A stretch of 64,000 nucleotides of DNA from Paraburkholderia sp. (GCF_028283785.1 NZ_JAPWKB010000012.1:62001-126000), one strand, 5' to 3'. Positions 34,215-44,387 are shown, numbered from the stretch's first letter. The notes: generated from the sequence alone by a model not told the origin. Made by a program: numbers and translations.

Positions 34215-35199
34215 AGGCGTAATGAAGAGCGCACTCCTGCTGATGTCGATCGGCGAGGAAGAAGCGGCGCAGGTGTTTAAGTTCCTCGGACCGCGCGAAG
34301 TGCAGAAGATCGGCGTCGCGATGGCTGCGATGAAGAACGTGACGCGCGAAGAGATCGACGCGGTGTTGCAGGAGTTCGTCAGGGAAGCCGAACGCCATAC
34401 GGGTCTGTCGCTGGATTCGGGCGAGTACGTCCGCTCGGTGCTGACCAAGGCGCTCGGCGACGACAAGGCCGGTGTGATCATCGACCGGATTCTGCAAGGC
34501 AGCGATACCAGCGGTATCGAAGGCCTGAAGTGGATGGATTCGCCGGCGGTCGCGGAACTGATCAAGAACGAGCACCCGCAGATCATCGCGACAATTCTCG
34601 TTCACCTGGACCGCGATCAGGCGTCGGAAATCGTCGCGTGCTTCACCGACCGTCTGCGTAACGACGTGCTGCTGCGGATCGCGACGCTCGACGGTATCCA
34701 GCCGGCGGCGTTGCGCGAACTGGACGACGTGCTGACGCATCTGCTGTCGGGCAGCGACAACCTGAAGCGCAGCCCGATGGGCGGTATCCGGACGGCGGCG
34801 GAAATTCTCAACTTCATGTCGAGCAATCACGAGGAAGGCGTCATCGAGAACGTCCGCCAGTACGACGCGGAACTCGCGCAAAAGATCGTCGATCAGATGT
34901 TCGTGTTCGAGAACCTGCTCGATCTGGAAGACCGCGCGATCCAGTTGCTGCTGAAGGAAGTGGAATCGGAAGCGCTGATCATCTCGCTGAAGGGCGCGCC
35001 GCCGGCACTGCGTCAGAAGTTCCTGTCGAACATGTCGCAGCGCGCAGCCGAACTGCTCGCCGAAGACCTCGATGCACGCGGCCCGGTTCGCGTGTCGGAA
35101 GTGGAAACGCAACAACGCCGCATCCTGCAGATCGTGCGCAATCTGGCGGAAGCCGGAACGATCGTGATCGGCGGCAAGGCAGAAGACGCATATGTCTAA
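34204..35199 (+). CDS. fliG: Flagellar motor switch protein FliG
   Basis: A 331-residue C-ring protein that links rotor to stator. Segments are the N-terminal LLMSIGEEEAAQVFKFLGPREVQ, the middle-domain EHPQ motif (NEHPQIIATILVHLD near residue 125), and the C-terminal charged torque helix EDRAIQLLLKEVESEALIISLKGA near 240-265. Length is normal for the family. It starts within the fliF end and overlaps fliH by eight bases, so the unit is tightly coupled. Confidence 0.96.
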   Translation: MSAEGVMKSALLLMSIGEEEAAQVFKFLGPREVQKIGVAMAAMKNVTREEIDAVLQEFVREAERHTGLSLDSGEYVRSVLTKALGDDKAGVIIDRILQGSDTSGIEGLKWMDSPAVAELIKNEHPQIIATILVHLDRDQASEIVACFTDRLRNDVLLRIATLDGIQPAALRELDDVLTHLLSGSDNLKRSPMGGIRTAAEILNFMSSNHEEGVIENVRQYDAELAQKIVDQMFVFENLLDLEDRAIQLLLKEVESEALIISLKGAPPALRQKFLSNMSQRAAELLAEDLDARGPVRVSEVETQQRRILQIVRNLAEAGTIVIGGKAEDAYV

Positions 35200-35872
35200 T
35201 CAGACCCCCGCGCGCAATGCCAATCTCTCGGCGTATCAACGCTGGGAAATGGCCTCGTTCGATCCGAAACCGCCGGCACCGCCGCCGGTTCCGGAAGTCG
35301 ATCACCGGGCTTTCGAAGCCGAACTGGAACGCCTGCGCGACGCCGCGCACGCACAAGGCGTGGCACAAGGCCACGTCGCCGGGCAGGCGCTCGGTTACCA
35401 GGCCGGTTACGAACAAGGCCATGCGCAAGGTTTCGCGCAAGGCCAGTCCGAAGCGCGCGAGGAAGCAGCACGGCTGGCGGCGCTGGCCGCCACGTTCCAG
35501 GACGCACTGGACGGCGCGCAGGGTGAAATCTCCGAGACGCTGTTCCATCTGGCGATCGATATCGCGCAACAGGTGGTGCGTCAGCATGTACAACACGATC
35601 CGACCGCGCTGATCGCGGTCGCCCGCGATGTGCTGGCGACCGAACCCGCGTTGACCGGCGCGCCGCATCTGCTGGTCAGCCCGTCGGATCTGCCGGTGGT
35701 CGAAGCATATTTGATGGAAGAACTGCAGGCGCGCGGCTGGACCGTCGGCACCGATCCGGCGATCGAACGCGGCGGTTGCCGCGCGCAAGCCCACAGCGGC
35801 GAAGTCGACGCGGGCATCGATACGCGCTGGGAGCGCGTCGCCGCTGCGCTCGGCAAGGTGAGCAAATGGTAA
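35192..35872 (+). CDS. fliH: Flagellar assembly protein FliH
   Basis: A 226-residue negative regulator and carrier of the FliI ATPase. Residues about 50-90 hold the GxxxG-type repeats typical of FliH ([19 protein letters not shown], then [19 protein letters not shown]). The C-terminal half ([32 protein letters not shown]) is the FliI-binding domain. It starts inside the end of fliG and overlaps the fliI start by seven bases. Confidence 0.92.
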   Translation: MSNQTPARNANLSAYQRWEMASFDPKPPAPPPVPEVDHRAFEAELERLRDAAHAQGVAQGHVAGQALGYQAGYEQGHAQGFAQGQSEAREEAARLAALAATFQDALDGAQGEISETLFHLAIDIAQQVVRQHVQHDPTALIAVARDVLATEPALTGAPHLLVSPSDLPVVEAYLMEELQARGWTVGTDPAIERGGCRAQAHSGEVDAGIDTRWERVAAALGKVSKW

Positions 35873-37560
35873 GGCCGACACTTCAGGACATTCACACCGG
35901 CGACCTGACGCCGCTCGAGCAGGAACTGGCGTTCGCGTCGTCGCTGATGGGACCGTCGTTGCCCGATGCGCCGCTGAGCCACGCGCTGCTCGATCACGAC
36001 GTACAACCGACCCGCGATCCGCAACTGGCGCATCCGCAGGCGGCTGCCGCGAGCCGCGAATCGGCGTCCGGTTTCGCGCCGGGCACGACGTCCGGCGCCG
36101 ACGATCTGCTGGTCGATCCGGCCGCGCAGATCGCCGCCGCCGAAGCCGCTCACGCGCCCGCGCCGTTCAAACCGAATCCCGCGCTGGCGCGCAATCCGCA
36201 CGTGATGGCCTGGCGCGCGCGCCTCGACAGCGTGCGCGAACGCAATACCATCGCCCGTCCGATGCGCGCCTGCGGCCGCCTGACGCGTGCCGCCGGTCTG
36301 GTGCTCGAAGCGGTCGGCCTGCGTCTGTCGGTCGGTGCGGAAGTGATGATCGAGTTGCCGCCCGGCAGCCCGCTCGCGATGGCCGAAGCCGAAGTCGTCG
36401 GCTTTTCCGGCGACAAGCTGTTTCTGATGCCGACCACCGAAGTTCACGGCCTGTTGCCGGGCGCACGGGTGTATCCGCTCGAAAGCGCGCCGATCAACGA
36501 TCCGATGGCCGGCGCGAAACGTCTGCCGGTCGGTTGGGAAATGCTCGGCCGCGTGGTCGATGCGTCCGGACGTCCGCTCGACGGTCTCGGCCCGCTCGGC
36601 GCGAAAGTCGATGCGTCGCTGTCCGCGCCGGTGATCAACCCGCTGAATCGCGAGCCGATCCATAAAGTGCTCGACGTCGGCGTGCGCGCGATCAATGCGC
36701 TGCTGACGGTCGGTCGCGGTCAACGGATGGGGCTGTTCGCCGGTTCGGGCGTCGGCAAGTCGGTGCTGCTCGGCACGATGGCGCGCTACACCAGCGCCGA
36801 AGTCATCGTGATCGGGCTGATCGGCGAACGGGGCCGCGAAGTGAAGGAATTCATCGAGCAGATTCTCGGTGAGGACGGACTCGCGCGCTCGGTAGTGGTC
36901 GCCGCGCCCGCCGACGTGTCGCCGGTGCTGCGGATGCAGGCCGCCGCGTACACGACGTCGCTGGCCGAATATTTCCGCGACCAGGGCAAGCACGTGTTGC
37001 TGCTGATGGATTCGCTGACGCGTTACGCGATGGCGCAGCGCGAGATCGCGCTCGCGATCGGCGAACCGCCGGCAACGAAAGGCTATCCGCCGTCGGTGTT
37101 CGCGAAGCTGCCGGCGCTGGTGGAACGGACCGGCAACGGTCCCGAAGGTGGCGGTTCGATCACCGCGTTCTATACGGTTCTGACCGAAGGCGACGATCAG
37201 CAGGATCCGATCGCCGACTCGGCGCGCGCGATTCTCGACGGCCATATCGTGCTGTCGCGCTCGCTCGCGGAAGCCGGGCACTATCCCGCAATCGACATCG
37301 AAGCGTCGATCAGCCGGGCAATGACCTCGCTGATCGACGACTCGCATCTCGACAGAACGCGTATGTTCAAACAGATGTTGTCGCGCTATCAACGCAACCG
37401 CGACCTGATCAACGTCGGCGCGTATTCGACCGGCCGCGATCAGTTGCTGGACCGGGCGATTGCGTTGTATCCGCGCATGGAAGCCTTCCTGCAACAGGGC
37501 TTCCGCGAATGTTCGGAATTCGATTCGAGCATCGACAAGCTTAATGCGCTGTTTGCCTAA
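35866..37560 (+). CDS. fliI: Flagellum-specific ATPase FliI
   Basis: A 564-residue ATPase of the F1-beta type that unfolds and delivers export substrates. Start ATG 35866 follows AAGGTGAGCAA; a longer frame is not supported. The first 105 residues are a low-complexity acidic/Ala-rich extension not needed for the fold, so the protein is longer than the usual 440-460 residues. Walker [12 protein letters not shown] is near residue 293, Walker [16 protein letters not shown] near 378, and [18 protein letters not shown] near 427. It lies in the middle of the fliFGHIJK unit. Confidence 0.95.
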   Translation: MVRPTLQDIHTGDLTPLEQELAFASSLMGPSLPDAPLSHALLDHDVQPTRDPQLAHPQAAAASRESASGFAPGTTSGADDLLVDPAAQIAAAEAAHAPAPFKPNPALARNPHVMAWRARLDSVRERNTIARPMRACGRLTRAAGLVLEAVGLRLSVGAEVMIELPPGSPLAMAEAEVVGFSGDKLFLMPTTEVHGLLPGARVYPLESAPINDPMAGAKRLPVGWEMLGRVVDASGRPLDGLGPLGAKVDASLSAPVINPLNREPIHKVLDVGVRAINALLTVGRGQRMGLFAGSGVGKSVLLGTMARYTSAEVIVIGLIGERGREVKEFIEQILGEDGLARSVVVAAPADVSPVLRMQAAAYTTSLAEYFRDQGKHVLLLMDSLTRYAMAQREIALAIGEPPATKGYPPSVFAKLPALVERTGNGPEGGGSITAFYTVLTEGDDQQDPIADSARAILDGHIVLSRSLAEAGHYPAIDIEASISRAMTSLIDDSHLDRTRMFKQMLSRYQRNRDLINVGAYSTGRDQLLDRAIALYPRMEAFLQQGFRECSEFDSSIDKLNALFA

Positions 37561-37572
37561 CGGGGGCTAGCA

Positions 37573-38022
37573 ATGGCGAAGCATTTTCCGATCAAGACCT
37601 TGATCGATATGGCGCAGGACGACGTCGACGCGGCTGCGCAGCGCCTTGGGCGCGCGCAACGCGAGCGCACCGAGGTCGAGAACCAGCTGAATGCGCTGGT
37701 GCAGTACCGCGACGAGTATCACGCGCGCTTCACGGCGTCCGCGCAATCGGGCATGGCGGCCGGCAATATGCGCAATTTTCAGGCATTCATCGACACGCTC
37801 GACGCCGCGATCCAGCAGCAGCGCAATCTGCTGACAATGGCGACGCAACGGGTCGAAGCCGCCAAGCCCGACTGGCAGAAACAGAAGCAGAAGCTCGGTT
37901 CATACGAGATCCTGCAAGCGCGCGGCGAAGCCGCCGAGGCTAAAGTGGTTGCGCGGCGCGAACAGCGCGACGCCGACGAACACGCCGCGCGGGCCATGCG
38001 CACCCGCACCGATAACGCGTGA
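37573..38022 (+). CDS. fliJ: Flagellar export protein FliJ
   Basis: A 149-residue coiled-coil protein that acts as a cargo escort and the central stalk of the FliI hexamer. It is almost entirely helical with heptad-rich charged residues (LDAAIQQQRNLLTMATQRVEAAKPDWQKQKQKLG). It begins 12 bases after fliI stops, with GGGGCTAGCA before ATG. Similarity to FliJ is weak by nature, but its position and coiled-coil character make the call fairly safe. Confidence 0.88.
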   Translation: MAKHFPIKTLIDMAQDDVDAAAQRLGRAQRERTEVENQLNALVQYRDEYHARFTASAQSGMAAGNMRNFQAFIDTLDAAIQQQRNLLTMATQRVEAAKPDWQKQKQKLGSYEILQARGEAAEAKVVARREQRDADEHAARAMRTRTDNA

Positions 38023-38116
38023 CGCACCGGCGTTGCGCATCGCATGAATCCGAATTGACCTAACCGTCTCAACCGATTCGTCGCCCGCTCGACGGGCGCA
38101 TGGACAGGACACTTTT

Positions 38117-39634
38117 ATGTCGCAAATTTCATTGCTCAGTTCGCTGTTCGGTTCATCCGGCACCGCGAAGGCGGCGTCGGCCAGTTCCGCTGTCAGCTCG
38201 ATGCCGTTCTCGCAGACCTTGCAGCAAAGCATGGTCGCGCAGGCCGCCGCGCAGCCGGCAAGCCCGCCGCCGCCTCAGTCGTCGAACGGATCGGGGTCCA
38301 GCGTGCATGACGCGCCGCCCGCCGATTCGTCCGATTCGAGTCAGGCATCGGACGACACGTCGAGCGCGCAAAGTTCGAATTCGACCGATGCATCGAACGC
38401 CGCCGATCAGTCGCAACAGGCGTCCAGCCAGCCCGCCGACGCAGCGTCGTCGAGCAAGCCGAAAGGCGGTGGCGCGAGCGCGAACAACGGCCCGACCGAT
38501 CCCGCCACCGCACAGGCGAATGCTGCCGCCGCAGCCGCTCAGGCGCAGGCGAACGCCAACGCGAACGCGACCGCCGTGCCGGACGGCACCGATCCCACCA
38601 GCGCGTTGGCCGATGCCACCGCAACGCTGGCCACGGGCGATGCCGATCCGACCGCGACGACGACCGGCACCAGCATGAACGGCACGAAGAAAGCCGCATC
38701 GAGCGACGGTAAGACCCCGCTCGACGCGTTGCAGGCAGCGCTTGCCGCGATGACCGGTAACGCCGTGCCCGCACAGCCGGTGCCGACCGGCACGGCCGCG
38801 CCGTCGACCGGCACGAGCGATGCGAGCGGTCTGGCCGACAGCGGCTTGGGCGCGCGTGGCACGTACGGCGGCAAGGCGTTGTCGTCGGGCGGTTTGCTCG
38901 GCGACGGCAAGAGCGCCGCCAAGACCGCCGATCCGACCGCGCTGGCCGGTGCCGCGACCGCCGTGGCCGCACAGAATCCGGTGCAGATGCTGGCCGCCGC
39001 CGGCGCAGCGGGCGGGATTCAGGACAGTTTGAGCACCGCGAAAGCCGCCGCCGATGCCGCGCAAGCCGCTCAGGCAGCGACCGCCGCTGCCGCGACGGCA
39101 GTGGCCGGCGCGGGCAGCACCGCATCGACCGCGCAGACGACGGCAGCTGGCGCCGTGGCTGTTGCGGACACGTTGGCGCCGCAGGTCGGCACGTCCGATT
39201 GGGAAGACGCGTTTAGCCAGAAGGTGGTGTTTCTGTCGAACGCGCATACGCAGAGTGCCGAGTTGACGTTGAATCCGAAGGATCTGGGGCCGTTGCAAGT
39301 GGTGTTGCAGGTCGCGGATAACCATGCGCACGCGCTGTTCGTGTCGCAGCATCAGTCGGTGCGGGAGGCCGTCGAGGCCGCGTTGCCGAAGTTGCGCGAG
39401 GCGATGGAGGCGAATGGCATCGGGCTGGGTAGTACTAGCGTGAGCGATGGCTTTGGTGGACGTTCGGGCGGCGATCAGCAGCAGCAGGCTTCGGGTGGGT
39501 CCGGGTCGCGTTCGGGGTCGTCGCGGTATGGGGCTGGTGGGTATGGCAGTGGGCTTGGCGGTGATTCGGATGTGACGAGTGTCGCTAGTGTTGCTGTTAA
39601 GCGGAAAGTTGGATTGGTGGATACTTTTGCCTGA
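38117..39634 (+). CDS. fliK: Canonical flagellar hook-length control protein FliK
   Basis: A 505-residue protein that measures hook length and triggers the export switch. Residues 1 to about 345 are a disordered Ala/Ser/Thr-rich ruler. Residues about 360-440 are the conserved C-terminal domain: KVVFLSNAHTQSAELTLNPK, then LGPLQVVLQV, HALFVSQHQSVREAVEAALPKLREAMEANGI. The tail is Gly/Ser-rich. It is the last gene of the fliFGHIJK unit; an inverted repeat (39676-39833) follows its stop. A second FliK-like protein is encoded at 29279-30796. Confidence 0.93.
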   Translation: MSQISLLSSLFGSSGTAKAASASSAVSSMPFSQTLQQSMVAQAAAQPASPPPPQSSNGSGSSVHDAPPADSSDSSQASDDTSSAQSSNSTDASNAADQSQQASSQPADAASSSKPKGGGASANNGPTDPATAQANAAAAAAQAQANANANATAVPDGTDPTSALADATATLATGDADPTATTTGTSMNGTKKAASSDGKTPLDALQAALAAMTGNAVPAQPVPTGTAAPSTGTSDASGLADSGLGARGTYGGKALSSGGLLGDGKSAAKTADPTALAGAATAVAAQNPVQMLAAAGAAGGIQDSLSTAKAAADAAQAAQAATAAAATAVAGAGSTASTAQTTAAGAVAVADTLAPQVGTSDWEDAFSQKVVFLSNAHTQSAELTLNPKDLGPLQVVLQVADNHAHALFVSQHQSVREAVEAALPKLREAMEANGIGLGSTSVSDGFGGRSGGDQQQQASGGSGSRSGSSRYGAGGYGSGLGGDSDVTSVASVAVKRKVGLVDTFA

Positions 39635-39675
39635 ACGGCAGGTTTGGGTTTTGTAGTTTTGCGCTCGCTTGTCCC

Positions 39676-39833
39676 GGTTTCACGGCGGTCTGCCTGGATC
39701 GTCCCTGTGCGGGACCGCACCTACTTTTCTTTGCTCGCGCAAAGAAAAGTAGGCAAAAGAAAGCGCGTTTACACCGACGCTTCGTAGCGAGTGGCGTCTA
39801 GTAATTTTCGGGTAGTGGACCGCGCACGATTTG
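39676..39833 (+). repeat. Palindromic intergenic repeat, copy A
   Basis: The copy carries a 14-bp inverted repeat (CCTACTTTTCTTTG 39720-39733 with CAAAGAAAAGTAGG 39740-39753) with a six-base loop, preceded by GGATCGTCCCTGTGCGGGACC and followed by AAAGAAAGCGCGTTTACACC. Copies C (same orientation), B and D (opposite) share the core. With copy C, similarity extends to about 39925. Confidence 0.85.
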
Positions 39834-40027
39834 AGGTGTCGCGCCGTTTGCCTTGGTGACAAGGCTGCCATTCGGTCCGGTTGTTCGCTTCGCGACGCCG
39901 TTGGGTTCAGCCCCGTCTGCAATCTCGGATGGTTTTAAAGGTCTGGCGTGATCGGCCGTAAAACCGTCTGTATCCTTGCGCCCTCAAAATCTCATCTGGC
40001 TATTGAAGTGACGGACCGGTTGCACGG

Positions 40028-40183
40028 ATCGTGCGCGGTCCACTACCCGTTCTGGAAGGACGCCACTCGCTACGAAGTGGGGGGTAAACGTGCTTTCTTT
40101 TGCCTACTTTTCTTTGCACGAGCAAAGAAAAGTAGGTGCGGTCCCGCACAGGGACGATCCAGGCAAACCGACGTGAAAACGGG
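40028..40183 (-). repeat. Palindromic intergenic repeat, copy B (inverted to A)
   Basis: Carries CCTACTTTTCTTTG (40103-40116) and CAAAGAAAAGTAGG (40123-40136), then GTGCGGTCCCGCACAGGGAC and GATCCAGGCAAACCGAC, the reverse complement of copy A's left part. It lies between fliK and fliL, not at a gene's 3' end, so a simple terminator role does not explain it. Confidence 0.85.
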
Positions 40184-40449
40184 ACAACCGAAAACGAGCA
40201 CGAACCAGCCGGCACAACCCAAGCCCACGGCAACCCAACCCTGCGCCGAAAAAACCAGAAAAAAACAGGCAAAAACCCGCCCCGCAAGGCAATGAAAGAC
40301 CCCCTCGACCGATTCCCCGCGCCAGACGGGCAAAATCATCATCTCAGGGATTAGCCTCAAATCACCCCTCTTTTCGGCCCATCGCACGCAGCGCAAATCA
40401 ACAACAATTCAACCTACACCTTACCCGCACTCAGGTACGCAGGAATCTC

Positions 40450-40992
40450 ATGGCATCCACCACCGCAAACCAAGCCGCCGATAAACCGGCATCCCCTGGC
40501 CCGATGAAGCGCATCATCATCATCGCGCTGATCGCGATCGTCGCAGCCGGCGCTGCCGGCGCGGGCGTGTGGTTCTTCATGTCCCGCCATCACACGGCCG
40601 GCCCGGTCGAAGCCCCGCCGCCTCCGCCGCCGGTCTTCTTCGCCCTCGATCCTATGACGGTCAACCTGCTGTCCGATGACGGTCAGCAACACTATCTGCG
40701 CGTCGGCCTCACGCTCAAACTCGCGGACGCCAAAGCGCAAGACGATCTCACGGTCCATATGCCGGAAATCCGCAGCCGCATGCTGCTCGCGTTGTCCAAC
40801 AAACACCCGGAAGACCTCGCAACGCTCGACGGCAAAACCGCGCTCGCCAACGAACTCAAGGCGTTGATCGATAACCCGGCCGCACCGGAAGGCGCATCGG
40901 GCCCGGTCGCCGCGCCCGCTGCTGCCGCCGGCAAGGCCGACGCGAAAAGCGCCGTCCAGGATGTGCTGTTCACCGAATTCGTCGTGCAGTAA
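40450..40992 (+). CDS. fliL: Flagellar basal body-associated protein FliL
   Basis: A 180-residue inner-membrane protein supporting stator-rotor function. A single membrane anchor covers residues about 20-42 (RIIIIALIAIVAAGAAGAGV), followed by a Pro-rich linker (PPPPPPVFFALDPMTVNLL) and a periplasmic domain with LRVGLTLKLADAKAQDDLTVHMPEIRSRMLLALSNK. The C-terminus KSAVQDVLFTEFVVQ is the usual ending. ATG 40450 follows CAGGAATCTC. It opens the fliLMNOPQR unit. Confidence 0.93.
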   Translation: MASTTANQAADKPASPGPMKRIIIIALIAIVAAGAAGAGVWFFMSRHHTAGPVEAPPPPPPVFFALDPMTVNLLSDDGQQHYLRVGLTLKLADAKAQDDLTVHMPEIRSRMLLALSNKHPEDLATLDGKTALANELKALIDNPAAPEGASGPVAAPAAAAGKADAKSAVQDVLFTEFVVQ

Positions 40993-41044
40993 CCGTGCTC
41001 CACGCCGCCAACCCTAACCGCGAACGGATGCACGAGGAATAATC

Positions 41045-42043
41045 ATGGGCCACGAAGAGTTCATGTCCCAGGAGGAGGTCGATGCCCTCCTCAAGGGCGT
41101 CACCGGCGAGTCCGACTCCGAAGCCGCACTCGGCGAACGACAGACGATCCGCCCTTACAACATCGCGACGCAAGAACGCATCGTGCGCGGCCGGATGCCC
41201 GGCCTCGAAATCATCAACGACCGCTTCGCCCGTCTGATGCGCGTCGGTATCTTCAACTTCATGCGTCGTTCGGCGGAAATCTCCGTCGGCCCGGTGAAGG
41301 TGCAGAAGTACAGCGAATTCACCCGCAACCTGCCGATCCCGACCAACCTGAACCTGGTCCACGTGAAGCCGCTGCGTGGTACGTCGCTGTTCGTGTTCGA
41401 CCCGAACCTGGTGTTCTTCGTGGTCGATAACCTGTTCGGCGGCGACGGGCGCTTCCATACCCGCGTCGAAGGTCGCGAATTTACGCAGACCGAACAGCGG
41501 ATTATCGCGAAGCTGCTGAATCTGGTGTTCGAACACTACGCAGCATCGTGGAAAAGCGTGCGCCCGCTCGAATTCGAGTACATGCGCTCGGAAATGCACA
41601 CGCAGTTCGCGAACGTCGCCACGCCGAACGAAATCGTCATCGTCACGCAGTTTTCGATCGAATTCGGCCAGATCGGCGGCACGCTGCATATCTGCATGCC
41701 GTATTCGATGATCGAACCGATCCGCGACGTGCTGTCGTCGCCGATCCAGGGCGAATCGCTCGATGTCGATCGCCGCTGGGTGCGCGTGCTGTCGCAGCAG
41801 GTGCAGTCCGCGGAAGTCGAACTGACCGCCGACCTCGCGCAGGTGCCGATCACGTTCGAGCAGATCCTGAACATGCGCAAGGGCGACGTGCTGCCGATCA
41901 ACGTCCCCGAAACCATCACGGCGAAAGTCGACGGCGTGCCGGTCATGGAATGCGGCTACGGAATTTTTAACGGTCAATACGCGTTGCGGGTCCAGAACAT
42001 GATCAGCGCAGCCGAAACGATTAAGGACAGTGAATATGAGTGA
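41045..42043 (+). CDS. fliM: Flagellar motor switch protein FliM
   Basis: A 332-residue C-ring protein. The N-terminal MSQEEVDALLKGV is the CheY-phosphate binding site. Middle-domain segments RIVRGRMPGLEIINDRFARL and HVKPLRGTSLFVFDPNLVFFVVDNLFGG are typical, and the C-terminal SpoA-like domain is near residue 260-330. It starts 53 bases after fliL. The fliN start lies inside its end. Confidence 0.95.
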   Translation: MGHEEFMSQEEVDALLKGVTGESDSEAALGERQTIRPYNIATQERIVRGRMPGLEIINDRFARLMRVGIFNFMRRSAEISVGPVKVQKYSEFTRNLPIPTNLNLVHVKPLRGTSLFVFDPNLVFFVVDNLFGGDGRFHTRVEGREFTQTEQRIIAKLLNLVFEHYAASWKSVRPLEFEYMRSEMHTQFANVATPNEIVIVTQFSIEFGQIGGTLHICMPYSMIEPIRDVLSSPIQGESLDVDRRWVRVLSQQVQSAEVELTADLAQVPITFEQILNMRKGDVLPINVPETITAKVDGVPVMECGYGIFNGQYALRVQNMISAAETIKDSEYE

Positions 42044-42476
42044 CCTGAACGCTACGCCCGAGGCAGAACTGCCGCCGGCAGCCACCGAAGACGAAACCGC
42101 CATGGCCGACTGGGCCAGCGCGCTCGCCGAGCAGAACGACAACGAACCGGCCGCGCCCGCAGCATCGGCCGGCGTGTTCCAGCCGCTGTCGAAAGTCGCG
42201 CCGAACGCGACCCGCAACGACATCGACATGATTCTGGACATTCCGGTCCAGATGACGGTCGAACTGGGTCGCACGAAAATTGCAATCCGCAATTTGCTGC
42301 AACTCGCGCAAGGGTCGGTGGTCGAACTGGACGGCCTCGCAGGCGAACCGATGGACGTGCTGGTGAACGGCTGTCTGATCGCGCAGGGTGAGGTGGTGGT
42401 GGTGAACGACAAGTTCGGGATCCGCCTGACCGACATCATTACGCCGTCCGAGCGGATCCGGAAACTGAACCGATGA
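42036..42476 (+). CDS. fliN: Flagellar motor switch protein FliN
   Basis: A 146-residue C-ring component. The first 60 residues are acidic and disordered; residues about 65-145 are a SpoA-type domain (DIDMILDIPVQMTVELGRTK, then IRNLLQLAQGSVVELDGLAG). ATG 42036 is chosen, with AAGGACAGTGA upstream; GTG 42030 is also possible. The start lies inside the fliM end, and the fliO start overlaps the fliN stop by four bases. Confidence 0.94.
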   Translation: MSDLNATPEAELPPAATEDETAMADWASALAEQNDNEPAAPAASAGVFQPLSKVAPNATRNDIDMILDIPVQMTVELGRTKIAIRNLLQLAQGSVVELDGLAGEPMDVLVNGCLIAQGEVVVVNDKFGIRLTDIITPSERIRKLNR

Positions 42477-43141
42477 CATGTCTTGCCGGCCGCCGCAGCG
42501 CAGGCCATGCGTTGCGCGCTGCCCTTCCCTGTGTTTCGCGTGCTGTGTTGCCTGCTGTGTCCCGAGCGGTTGTCGCGCGCGGGGCGCACAGGACGGCAGC
42601 GGCCGGTAGCGTGCTCATTACTTTCAGTTGGCTGACGTTTTCGTCGGGCGCCGCGTTTGCGGCCGACATGAACGCCGTCAATCACGCCGCGCAGATCGCT
42701 TCGGGCGTCGGCGCGGGCAGCTCGGTGCCGTCGTTGGGGTTTGGCGCGGTGTTGCAGACCATCCTCGGTCTGCTGCTGGTTATCGCGCTGGTGTTCGCTT
42801 GCGCGTGGCTCGCGCGGCGCTTTGGCTTGCAGCCGGGCGGCAGCCGCAGCGGGCTCGTGAAAACCATCGGCGGTGCGTCGCTGGGCGGCAAGGAGCGTGT
42901 CACGGTCGTCGAGATCGGCGATACGTGGCTAGTGCTCGGCGCAGCGCCGGGCAGCGTCCGCCTGCTGCACACCATGCCTGCGGGATCGGCCGCCGTGCCG
43001 GGCCGCGAGACCGGCAGCGCCGACCCGTCGGTCGACGCGAGCCGCGCCGGCGACGCATCCGCAGGCACCTTCGGCCAACGCTTCCGCGACGCGATGAAAG
43101 GCGAAGTGGGCAAGCGTTTCAACGGTGGCAAGGATCGGTAA
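42473..43141 (+). CDS. fliO: Flagellar biosynthetic protein FliO
   Basis: A 222-residue bitopic membrane protein that helps FliP assemble. A signal-like hydrophobic part (residues about 46-63) is followed by the main membrane helix FGAVLQTILGLLLVIALVFACAWL near 88-110. The cytoplasmic domain has the family's KTIGGASLGGKERVTVVEIGDTWLVLGAAPG. The C-terminus is variable. It overlaps the fliN end and touches the fliP start. FliO sequences are poorly conserved, but position makes the call safe. Confidence 0.9.
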   Translation: MTCLAGRRSAGHALRAALPCVSRAVLPAVSRAVVARGAHRTAAAGSVLITFSWLTFSSGAAFAADMNAVNHAAQIASGVGAGSSVPSLGFGAVLQTILGLLLVIALVFACAWLARRFGLQPGGSRSGLVKTIGGASLGGKERVTVVEIGDTWLVLGAAPGSVRLLHTMPAGSAAVPGRETGSADPSVDASRAGDASAGTFGQRFRDAMKGEVGKRFNGGKDR

Positions 43142-44008
43142 ATGCAGTCCAGTCAATTGCGCGCGCAGTCCGTCGCGCTGTCCACGATGACCTCAGCTTC
43201 GAACCGCTTCGTTATGAACTCCCAGATGCGTCGCGTCGCGCGCGGCGCGCTTTCCGTCGCGATTTCCATCACGTTGTTTATCGTGATTCCCGTCGCGCTG
43301 TTGATGTTGCCCACGTTCTCGTTTGCGCAGACGGCGGGCTTGCCCGCCTTCAACACGAGTCCGGGACCGAACGGCGGCACCACGTATTCGCTGAGCGTGC
43401 AGACGATGCTGCTGCTCACGATGCTGTCGTTCCTGCCGGCGATGGTGCTGATGATGACGAGCTTCACGCGGATCATCATCGTGTTGTCGCTGCTGCGGCA
43501 GGCGCTCGGCACCACCACCACGCCGCCGAACCAGGTGCTGGTCGGGCTGGCGTTGTTCCTGACGCTGTTCGTGATGTCGCCGGTGCTCGACAAGGCGTAC
43601 AACGACGGCTACAAGCCGTTCGCCGACGGCACGATCCAGATGGATCAGGCGGTGCAACGCGGCGTCGCGCCGTTCAAGACATTCATGCTGCGTCAGACGC
43701 GCGAAACCGACCTTGCGCTGTTCGCGCGCATTTCGCACGCCGCGCCGATGCAAGGGCCGGAAGACGTACCGTTGTCGCTGCTGGTGCCCGCGTTCGTGAC
43801 GAGCGAGTTGAAGACCGGCTTCCAGATCGGCTTCACGATTTTCATTCCGTTCCTGATCATCGACATGGTGGTGGCGAGTGTGTTGATGTCGATGGGGATG
43901 ATGATGGTGTCGCCCGCGACGATTTCCCTGCCGTTCAAGCTGATGCTGTTCGTGCTGGTGGATGGCTGGCAGTTGCTGCTGGGTTCGCTCGCGCAGAGTT
44001 TTGTTTGA
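43142..44008 (+). CDS. fliP: Flagellar export gate protein FliP
   Basis: A 288-residue inner-membrane protein of the export gate. A signal/anchor around residues 38-60 ([21 protein letters not shown]) precedes [41 protein letters not shown], the conserved FliP segment. Later blocks are [22 protein letters not shown] and [17 protein letters not shown]. The first ATG gives 288 residues; the family is nearer 245-265, so the internal ATG at 43226 could be the true start. It begins directly after the fliO stop. Confidence 0.94.
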   Translation: MQSSQLRAQSVALSTMTSASNRFVMNSQMRRVARGALSVAISITLFIVIPVALLMLPTFSFAQTAGLPAFNTSPGPNGGTTYSLSVQTMLLLTMLSFLPAMVLMMTSFTRIIIVLSLLRQALGTTTTPPNQVLVGLALFLTLFVMSPVLDKAYNDGYKPFADGTIQMDQAVQRGVAPFKTFMLRQTRETDLALFARISHAAPMQGPEDVPLSLLVPAFVTSELKTGFQIGFTIFIPFLIIDMVVASVLMSMGMMMVSPATISLPFKLMLFVLVDGWQLLLGSLAQSFV

Positions 44009-44062
44009 CGGCGCTTGTGCGCCGGATCTCGCTTCACCGATTAACTTGAGACTGAATTCACG

Positions 44063-44329
44063 ATGACTCCCGAATCCGTCATGACGCTGGCCCATCAGGC
44101 GATGTACGTCGGCTTGCTGCTGGCCGCGCCGTTGTTGCTGGTGGCGCTGGTGGTCGGTCTGGTGGTGAGCCTGTTCCAGGCCGCGACGCAGATCAACGAA
44201 AGCACGCTGTCGTTCATTCCGAAGCTGCTGGCGATCTGCGTGACGCTGGTGATTGCCGGGCCGTGGATGTTGTCGACGATGCTCGATTACCTGCGTCAGA
44301 CCTTGAGCAGTTTCCCGACGCTGAACTGA
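44063..44329 (+). CDS. fliQ: Flagellar export gate protein FliQ
   Basis: An 88-residue protein with two membrane helices (residues about 15-38 and 52-75), the usual size. MTLAHQAMYVGLLLAAPLLLVALVVGLVVSLFQAATQINESTLSFIPKLLAI shows the conserved QATQINE block. It is part of the FliPQR gate, between fliP and fliR. Confidence 0.95.
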   Translation: MTPESVMTLAHQAMYVGLLLAAPLLLVALVVGLVVSLFQAATQINESTLSFIPKLLAICVTLVIAGPWMLSTMLDYLRQTLSSFPTLN

Positions 44330-44387
44330 GCGCGGCGCATCTTGCTCTCTTCTCCTTTCCCCTCTCTTTTGCCACTGAACCGTCGCC

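Larger units (their letters stand above)
39635..40449. other. Intergenic region between fliK and fliL holding repeat copies A and B
   Basis: No gene is supported in these 815 bases. Copy A lies on the plus strand near the left end and copy B on the minus strand near the right; short frames across them only translate the repeat. The rightmost 270 bases lead into fliL and carry no clear promoter. Confidence 0.6.

Noticed and set aside
32430..34586. A 718-residue frame antisense to fliF and fliG, with similar long antisense frames elsewhere (for example 2262-3848 minus).
   Set aside because: In GC-rich coding DNA long antisense frames are common; these have no ribosome site, no family motifs, and lie opposite well-defined genes.
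39680..40396. Short frames with AFFCLLFFARAKKSR across repeats A and B, and the like at 45032-45480 and 45748-46095.
   Set aside because: They are translations of the palindromic repeat in several frames and differ only as the repeat copies differ.
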